Shown: positions 56,880 to 64,000 of the stretch, piece by piece
How positions within the stretch are numbered: position 1 is the stretch's first letter
Layout: each line of letters begins with the position of its first letter
Source of the DNA: Protopterus annectens
Taxonomy: Eukaryota; Chordata; Ceratodontiformes; Protopteridae
Assembly: GCF_019279795.1 (NCBI RefSeq)
Contig: NC_056738.1
Location: 404,302,245-404,366,244, forward strand
Length of the DNA: 64,000 bases
Direction: 5' to 3'
Translations under genes and position numbers: made by a program
The notes under the pieces: model-generated
Told to the model about the DNA's origin: nothing
The model's input: the letters and a program-made list of their open reading frames with translations, nothing else
Databases searched by the model: none

Positions 56880-59708
56880 GTAAACAGCACAATTAACAAA
56901 AAACTGAGGGTTATGCTACTCAATGCCAGGAGTTTAAATCTCAAAATGCACGTGCCCGAAGCACTCCTCAGTATTGAGAACATTGACATCTGTGCAGTAA
57001 CTGAAACCTGGTTCAAGGCTCCAGAGAGCACCCCAGCACTACTGGGCTACAACTCATAACACATGTTTCGGCCACAGAACACGGACTGAAACACAAAAGG
57101 AGGGGGTGTATCCATATTCATCAAGGATACCTACACCTCCAGGTTAGTGGCGCAGCATGATACCTCTGAGATCATCCATGTGCAACTAACATCGGGCAAA
57201 TCTGCAATGCAAATTGTGGCCTGCTACAGATCACCCTCCATGACCCAGGACCACCACTCCACCTTTCTGGAGACACTGGAAAACATGAAGGTCCTACCAA
57301 ACACCCTGATACTGGGCGATTTCAATTACCCTACCATTCACTGGGAAAACTACTCAAGTACAAACTCCCAGGCCCAGCGCTTCCTGGAATTCATCAACTC
57401 AAATGCCGTGGATCAGCTGGTAAACTTCCCTACCAGAGGTGAAAACATATTGGACCTGGTCATCACCAACATGGGCGACAGGTGTTCCACACCAGAGGTC
57501 AACCCATCACTGGTTAGATCAGAACATAAACTAATCACTCTGGATGTCCACACCCCACCACCACCCCCAACTAAGGAAACCACAGTAAAAAACTTTTCTA
57601 AAGCAAACTTCACCTTACTTAAGACAGAGGTGGTAAGTTTCACAGCCCCCACCCTAAAGGATAATGCTTCCCAAGATGCAGAAACCTTTACAAATGCACT
57701 CTATGAGCACCTACAAGGATGCATGGATCGTGCCATCCTTAGCAAAACCAAGACTCACCCCTCTAAGAGATGGAAACCAGTTTGGTGGACCTCTGCCATA
57801 AACAGTCTACAATAGAAGGAGGAAACTAGTTCAGAAAAAAAACAAATCCCAAGAAGGAAAGACATCCCTGATCAGTATCAGTAAGAAACTATGGTCCCTC
57901 ATGAAATCATCCAAGGCTAACTTCGAAAGAAAAATAGCCAAGGATTCAAAAGATAACCACAAAGCCTTCTTTAGCTATGTTAAGAATCTAAGTGGCAACT
58001 CACAGATATGCACTGAACTAGTGCAAAATTGCACAAAATAGACTGAACCTACTGATATTGCCAACATCCTGGCAGGTATATTCAGTGCAAGCCTCAGCCC
58101 CCTCTCACCTCCAAAGGGGCCCACAACAATACCGAAAAAGTGTAGTGTCCTAAAAATTACAGATGCACAGGTGAAAACAGCCCTTTCAAAAGCCAAAAAC
58201 ACAGCATCGATGGGACCATATGGTGTTCCAGGCTGTGTCTTGCACGAACTACAGAACAAACTAACCCCCCACCTAAACACGCTGTTCAACCTCAGCCTCT
58301 CCACAGGCTATGTGCCCATAGAATGGCACACAGCAACGGTTATTCCTCTCCACAAAGGAGGGGCCACAACTGACCCTGGTAACTATTGCCCCATAACCCT
58401 GACTAGCCTGGTCTGCAAGGCTATGGAGTGCATCATTATGGAACTCATTAACAAAGACATTGGGAACCTCCAAACACTTGACCTGACCCAGTTCGGCTTT
58501 GTTAAGGGCAGATCATGCGTACTAAACCTGATTGACTTCTTTGAGGCAGTCACCAAGGCCATAGATGAGGGAAAGGTGGTTCACACAGCCTACCTTGACC
58601 TCGCCAAGGCTTTAGACACCATTCCCCACTCGGGTATTACAGAAAAACTCACCAGCCTGAACATAAACCCCTACGTCACGAGATGGGTTTCCAACTGGCT
58701 TACAGACAGAACTCACATGGTAAGAATAGAGGGCTCCAGGTCTGACTCTAAACCAGTCACAAGTGGTGTCCTGCAAGGCTCAGTCCTGGGACTCCTACTG
58801 TTCGGCATATACTTCTTAGAAGTACAGGAAAACACAGGAGGACTATGGCTAACCAAGTTTGCTGATGACTGCAAACTGGGAGCCATAATTGACTCTCTGG
58901 CTGACATGGACATCCTCCAAAAGGGCCTTACTGAGACGGACACCTGGTGTCAAAGTCATGGCCTCAAGCTAAATGCCAATAAATGCATAGTCATCCCGTG
59001 TGGGAAAAACAAAACACCCACAAATTACTACATAGGTGGCAGCCCCCTTAATACAGAAGAGGTAATAAGAGATCTGGGTCCCAGGTAGATAGTAATCTCT
59101 CCTTTGACAATCATATTGCCAAAGTAGTTAGAAAATCCTTCTATGTAGCCCATCTAATTACTAAAGGGTTCGCATCTAGAAATAAAGAGGTTATAGTGCC
59201 CCTCTACTCATCACTCATTAGATCCATTATAGAGTACAATGCCCCATTTGGGATTTACCTCACAAGACACTGCCAACAGTTGGAAAGACCACAAAAGTAC
59301 CTCACCAAGAGCATTACTGGCCTCAAACATATGTCCTATGCAGCCCGACTGAAAAAACTCTGGCTGTACTCAATGGCATATCGCTTACTCAGAGGTGATC
59401 TCTGCCTGACTTACAAAGCCATGTCCAACTCAGAATTGATGGACATGCTCCACCTAAAGAAATCCAAGTCACTGCAAGCCACGCGCTCTAGTGAGCGAAA
59501 CCTCGCCACAGCAATAAATAGAACATGCTGGAGGGATAGATTCCTGTCACAGAGACTCCCCATGCTTTGGAACAAAATTCCAAATTACATCAGGCAGAGC
59601 CCCTCACTAACATTCTTCAAGAGAAACCTTGATGAGTGGATGGGTAACAGAAAATACACCTCTGGGATCACTTCATTGGCTCTGCTTGACAGAGGATCAG
59701 TTACTTAA
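56880..59708 (+). pseudogene. CR1-like ORF2, copy A2, with intact FADD
   Basis: Endonuclease 56,912-57,790 (NARSLNL, AVTETWFKAP, ILGDFNYPTIHWE; SDHK became SEHK), linker, then RT 58,060-59,708 with DLAKALDTIPHSG (F to L), VTSGVLQGSVLGLLLF, and FADD at 58,858-58,869. The C-terminus is LWNKIPNYIRQSPSLTFFKRNL. Breaks: stop at about 57,058, shifts near 57,810, 58,040 and 59,083. The closest relative in the window is copy A1. Confidence 0.82.
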
Positions 59709-59737
59709 TCAATGGGGTGGCAAAAGCTGACACATTC

Positions 59738-59795
59738 TGGCTAGGCTTATAAATGCTCTCAGGCAGATAGCCTAGTACCTACCTATGAACCTATA
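59738..59795 (+). repeat. CR1-like 3' hairpin and tail (copy A2)
   Basis: GGCTAGGCTTATAAATGCTC ... GGCAGATAGCCTAG then CCTATGAACCTATAA. The outer arms pair; the inner arm has one mismatch. Confidence 0.7.
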
Positions 59796-61229
59796 AATGT
59801 CTGATGGGGATAGGGAAGAGGAGACTAGACACAGGAGTGTTTCTTTGATAGTAGTAAAGTTAATTGGGAAGGTATAAGGAATGGGAGTCTCACATGTTAG
59901 ATGTATTTGGGAAGTATAACAGTAGAGTAAGGTGGGATGGGAGGGAATTGGGGTGTGGGAATGATGCCAAGTGAAGAGAGCTTCCCATCTTCAGGCCAAT
60001 TATTACAGACAGCAATAGAATTTATAGCTGGTACATAGCAGTTAAAAAGGAAGCACAAAGAAGAACAGGTTTTCTTACGTGTACTGAATGCACACACCAA
60101 GATGCTAGGGAGAAGTAACTGACAAATACAGTGTAATCTATTGGTAAAGAGAAAGGACAGTGGCCAACTTAGTAAGTAGTCCTTAGAGTGTAACTACTGC
60201 TCCTTTGGGAGGAATGTCACAGCTATTTCCCATCACAGGGTAGGTAAGTATTTGATTAGTTAAGGTTAGCACACAGCCAGGCTCTTCATGTTAATCTTGC
60301 TTACATTGCACAGTGACAATATTCTCAGAGAAAACTTTCGCAGAAGTGGGCCTTGTGGCAGGGGTCTTGCTATGTCAGGATCAGGGACAGATGTAATGTC
60401 CACAGGCTCTGAAAGGAAAGAAGAGACAAACTCTACTAAACTGAAGTATTGTATGGAGGCAATAATGTTAATACAGAGACAGCTAGCTTATGCCAAGAGA
60501 TTGAGGAAGAACCATGGTGAGTTTAAGCAGGAGAACATGGGCTATTCTAAGAGTAGATAGAAGGTAAGAAAGTGTATGAATATAAGGTCAAAATAGGTTT
60601 AGCAGGAGATATACTGATAGTGAACCACAGTAATACACTGTATAGAGCTGCACAGAGCAAAATGTGAAAACATAGCACTACTCTGATAAGCATAGTACAA
60701 AATGATCACTTAGTAAGCAGTCATTGAATTATCCAGGACATTAAATGAAAGTGGAATATAAGAAAGAGTCAATAACTGAAATTACACACATTCGTGTTAA
60801 AGGGCACAAACTCAACAGACACAAGGCCTATCTGACTAGAATAAAACCAAATACAAATATAATATAGTACCAAGTTCTTTTCACTGTTCTACAAAGTCTA
60901 AGAACAAATAGAATTGTAATAACACATGGCACATACCTGCCTGTAAAAGAAGATGGTGACTGAGTGGATGTGGAGACCAAACTGAAGGGAGATTTAGCAG
61001 TACATTCTGCTACAGTGACTTTCCTACTCTCAGGTCAGTTATTACAGAGAACAATCAATTTATAGCCAGTATATAGCAGTTAACATGGAGACATTTATCC
61101 TTTGTTAACTATATCAGTCCCACTAGTCTAGTGGCCTCTTTTCATGGGAGAGCAGAGATGGTATTTATACTACTAGGAGAAATTTGACCAGGGCATTAGG
61201 GAAAATTCCTGTACTCTTTTCAATAAGTG
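59796..61229. other. no gene recognised; diverged direct repeat
   Basis: Segments 59,985-60,060 and 61,030-61,095 are alike (caggccaattattacagaca / caggtcagttattacagaga, then tttatagc and catagcagttaa), spaced about 1.04 kb. No element ends or credible frames. Confidence 0.45.
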
Positions 61230-61450
61230 CCAACCACCAACTCAAGCAGATGTGACCTCAGTTTAACATCTCAATCAAAGGATGACACACAGGAGTGCAG
61301 CAGCTCCTAATGCTGCACTAAGGTGTCAGGAGTCCAATAACATGGAGTGGGAATAGAACCCACAACCTTTTGGTCTTCCATCATCAAAGGTGAGTGTGCT
61401 CCGTGTTGCACCATTGACACTGTTTCTTTTAGTGTGTCTCTTCTCTTTGG
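61230..61450 (-). mobile_element. tRNA-derived SINE with conserved central domain
   Basis: Reverse strand: head TCAATGGTGCAACACGGAGC (A-box) and GGTTGTGGGTTCTATTCCCAC (B-box; one base trimmed in other copies), then a body with gagatgttaaactgaggtc and ggcacttattgaaaagagta. These body strings match what I recall of a central domain shared by many fish SINEs. Edges are approximate. Confidence 0.65.
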
Positions 61451-61483
61451 CTGAAGAAGCTTGTGTTTTTTCTTTTTTTATAT

Positions 61484-61715
61484 GTTTGTGTCTTTCGGCT
61501 TTTCCCGGTTAGGGGTCGCCACAGCGGAACTCCGGTCCGCTAATGATTGGCAGTAGAGTTTTACGTGCTGGCTTGCCAGGCCTAACGCATAACCTTCAAC
61601 GAAGAAACGCCCATTCACGCATGTCGCCACACAGAAGACGCTCTAACTGAGAATCGAACAGGCAACGTCTAACTGTGAGGCAACAACGCTACCGCAGCAC
61701 CACCACCGCAGTTAT
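61484..61715 (-). mobile_element. tRNA-derived SINE with RTE-type tail and 18-bp TSD
   Basis: Reverse complement of the 34,066 SINE. A T-rich 18-bp repeat ttttttctttttttatat occurs at 61,466-61,483 and 61,716-61,733. Head GGTGCTGCGGTAGCGTTGTT and B-box CTGTTCGATTCTCAG; tail CGCTGTGGCGACCCCTAACC then GGGAAAAGCCGAAAGAC. A complete copy of 232 bp. Confidence 0.85.
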
Positions 61716-61733
61716 TTTTTTCTTTTTTTATAT

Positions 61734-64000
61734 ATTTAAGTTATTTTATTACTTTGGCGTTTGCTGCATGAGTGTAGTCTTTTGGTCCTACTCGCAGTCC
61801 CTGCTTTCATCAACAAATGCTCATATAGAAAAATTCCACCTGTAGGCAGAATGCATAATGACTAATTTGTCTTGTATTATTCATGCCACCCAGGAGTGTT
61901 TTATATGTTAAAAGTGAAAAAAACAAAAAAACGCCATCCAAATAAGTCAGAGTAAAGCATTGCAAAATTACTTTATCTTGCATAAACTCTAAAAGCTTAA
62001 ACACAAACTTTCTGCTTCTAAAGTTTCAAACCTGCCTCCTCTCAAAGTCTTCAGATGAGTCTAGTTACAGCTTCACTTGGATCAGCATTCATGCTCCACA
62101 AGTCTTAAGGATGAAGAATTCAAGAAAGTTATGGAGCAGAATAACAAGTAAGAGCTTACGTTCCTGCACTTCCAGTCATCATGGATTCTTTCACAGCTGT
62201 GGCAGAAATATGTTTGTTGCCTCTTAATCCTGACTACTTCCCAGATCCAGTTACTTCCTTGATCCATCTTTCCCTAGCTCCCATTCTGGGCTTCCTTTCC
62301 CCCATTATGTGGCTGACTCACAGAAATGAACCAAGATCTTTTGGTTGCCACCACTAAACTGTAGAAGGCAAAGCATATAAGTAGATGCCAAATGCCAATT
62401 CCTCTTTCATCTTTGTCCAGGTGCTGGACTCCAGGATGCCTGTTCACGGTGTCCTAGCTCTAAGGGTATTAGCTGTACCAGAGCCTGCTCCCATCCCTAA
62501 GATGTCTTATCTGGTGCATACCTTCAGGATTCACTATTATTGTTTTTCACCACTTTTATTTTATTTGTTTAAAACAATGACATATTTAGTAATTAAGAGT
62601 GAAACAAAACTTTGATAGTGAACTGACATCAATATTTGAATAAAGCTAACATAAATCCAAACTATTTACAAAAATGATTGCATGACCGTGTCTTCAGCCA
62701 GTGCTGTGACAGTAACGTACACTGGCATATTAATTTTACATCTATTTATCATATTCTAATACACGTCACCTATATCATTGTTGCATATACAGTATTACTT
62801 TTGACTTGCATATAATAATCTCTCTTTTTTCTCACTTATACTCTCTCAAAGTGATCACATAATCCTAATAAAGTAATCATTATTATTACTAAAACATCTT
62901 TATCATCTAATGTCTCCAGCTCAGCTTAGTCAAAACCTTTATTCATTCAATGTGAAATTAAGTATCACACATGTTGTGGTCAATATATCTTGAAATATTG
63001 GTGCTCATTAACTTTCCCTGTTGGCTTACAGCTCACTCCAACCAGACATGTTACGTTTAGCCTTTAACATTCCTTATTGAAATATTCCCTATCAGAAAGA
63101 ATTACTACAGGTAATCCCCAGTATATCACTGTGTATCACCAGCATCAAGCCACTGTATACCTATAGATCTTTGTTCCACAGCAATTCAACTACCAGTCTT
63201 TCCATGTACATTAGCAAAATAAGAAAAAAAAATACATTGCATATATAGCTAAAAGCAAAAATTACCTACCTATAAATAACAGGCACATTTACACCAAGAA
63301 TGTTGTGCAATGCCAATTGGTATAGAAGAGGGGTGAGCCATACCTATTTCTCCAGCTGCTCTCATCAAATAGATAGCTTGAGCTCAAAAACTCTCTGTAA
63401 ATAACACATCAACCACTTTAATTGACTAGCCAATATTGGCCTAAACATCTTAATGTCATTACACTTACAAATGCAACATGATTCCTACCCTGATACTCAT
63501 AGGCGGTTTTAGGCACCAGCAAGCCCGGTGGTCAGTGGTGGAGCCCTGGTCCTGGGGGCACTCCCAGCTACAGCAAGCTACTTTATTTTGATATTTTGTT
63601 ACATCTTTGTCAAATCAACAAAAGCTAGTACAACAATGTTGTGTACTTAATAAACTAGGTGTGTACTAATAGCTGTTTAAGATGAAAAATTCTAAGGACT
63701 GGCACCACTTCTAATTTAAAATTCAGAGATATCTCTTATTATAGTAACAGTGTTTTGTCAAGTAGCAGTCTTCACAATTTCAAGAATTGTTTTAACATTA
63801 ACATAATGCCCTTGGCTTAGTTAAATCTTGTTTCTGGGCATTCTGTCCAATAAAACTAGTATTATAGATGGCTTTAGGCAGCTGCTATACAATTGGCTGC
63901 AGGGTCCCCCTAATCATCTTTGACTGTACAGGGCCCTGAAAAAGCTGCTTCTGGTTGGGGGAGAAAATGAGGAAGGAAAAAAAGATAATTCATTCTCTGA
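61734..64000. other. no gene recognised
   Basis: AT-rich sequence with poly-A/T runs. A GC-richer patch at 63,500-63,570 (cggttttaggcaccagcaag) and ggctttaggcagctgc at 63,871 share a short direct motif, possibly ends of an old DNA element, but no TSD was found. Confidence 0.4.

Larger units (their letters stand above)
53033..59795 (+). mobile_element. CR1-like LINE, subfamily A, copy A2, most complete copy
   Basis: From the start of the monomer array through 5' UTR, ORF1, ORF2 and the 3' hairpin and tail (59,738-59,795). An RTE fragment sits in the 5' UTR (55,008-55,787). ORF2 keeps FADD but has several stops and shifts. No TSD was found, which is usual for CR1. The size without the RTE is about 6.0 kb, including about 1.25 kb of monomers. 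Confidence 0.85.

Noticed and set aside
60288-60560. 90-codon frame, possible small host protein
   Set aside because: No signal, domain, splice context or similarity that I recognise; AT-rich repeat-like surroundings.
63500-63960. Possible old DNA element with ggctttaggcag-type motif at both sides
   Set aside because: Motifs are in direct rather than inverted orientation and no TSD was seen.

Overview
The window is vertebrate-type nuclear DNA made almost entirely of transposable elements, with no host gene I can defend. There are no bacterial operons, rRNA or complete tRNA genes. The mix is CR1-like LINEs whose ORF1 carries an SGNH esterase, Tx1/L1-like LINEs, RTE-like and L2-like LINEs, Penelope-like elements (PLEs) with GIY-YIG endonucleases, tRNA-derived SINEs, hAT-type DNA elements, a Ty3/gypsy element with a SCAN-like Gag, and long GT/CA microsatellites. 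This suits a fish-grade vertebrate or amphibian with a large, LINE-rich genome. I cannot name the species.

Left third (1-22,100). A CR1-like LINE (subfamily A, copy A1) fills 1-6,235. Its ORF2 is split by a 1.56-kb PLE flanked by a perfect 14-bp target-site duplication (TSD). An RTE-like fragment follows. Then comes a reverse-strand Tx1/L1-like LINE (from 7,649) that has been invaded by a 140-bp PLE fragment with a 16-bp TSD, by a nearly whole reverse-strand PLE (9,564-12,905), by a second PLE placed head-to-head with it (12,906-13,550), and by a CR1-like element of a second subfamily (B) with an 873-codon open ORF2. L1-like sequence resumes at 16,269. A reverse B fragment lies at 17,600-18,350, a possible L1 ORF1 at 18,991-20,530, and an L2-like LINE at 20,577-22,075.

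Middle (22,200-38,400). A 2.4-kb non-autonomous hAT element has an exact 8-bp TSD and holds a GT tract and a roughly 60-bp minisatellite. It is followed by a fold-back element, a CA tract, several kilobases of unassigned sequence, a decayed CR1 relic, a relic of another LINE family (here called LINE-C) interrupted by two SINEs, and a second fold-back element.

Right part (37,078-64,000). A reverse LINE-C copy is split by a 7.35-kb Ty3/gypsy element and by a Tx1/L1 copy with a 19-bp TSD. The gypsy element is ordered Gag, protease, integrase, then RT and RNase H remnants, which is the Gmr1-like order. Its 5' LTR carries a 387-bp hAT-like insertion with an exact 8-bp TSD. Next are a second B copy (49,541-51,600), another LINE-C 3' end, and the most complete A element (copy A2, 53,033-59,795). 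A2 is headed by five tandem ~258-bp monomers that look like a repeated promoter, and a truncated RTE sits in its 5' UTR. Two SINEs follow at 61,230-61,715, then unassigned sequence to the end.

The elements relate to each other in three main ways. A tRNA-type SINE shares the CR1-like 3' hairpin and tail, other SINEs share the RTE 3' tail, and the PLE copies share a hammerhead-ribozyme-like core near their 3' ends. All family assignments rest on reading motifs by eye, with no database search.
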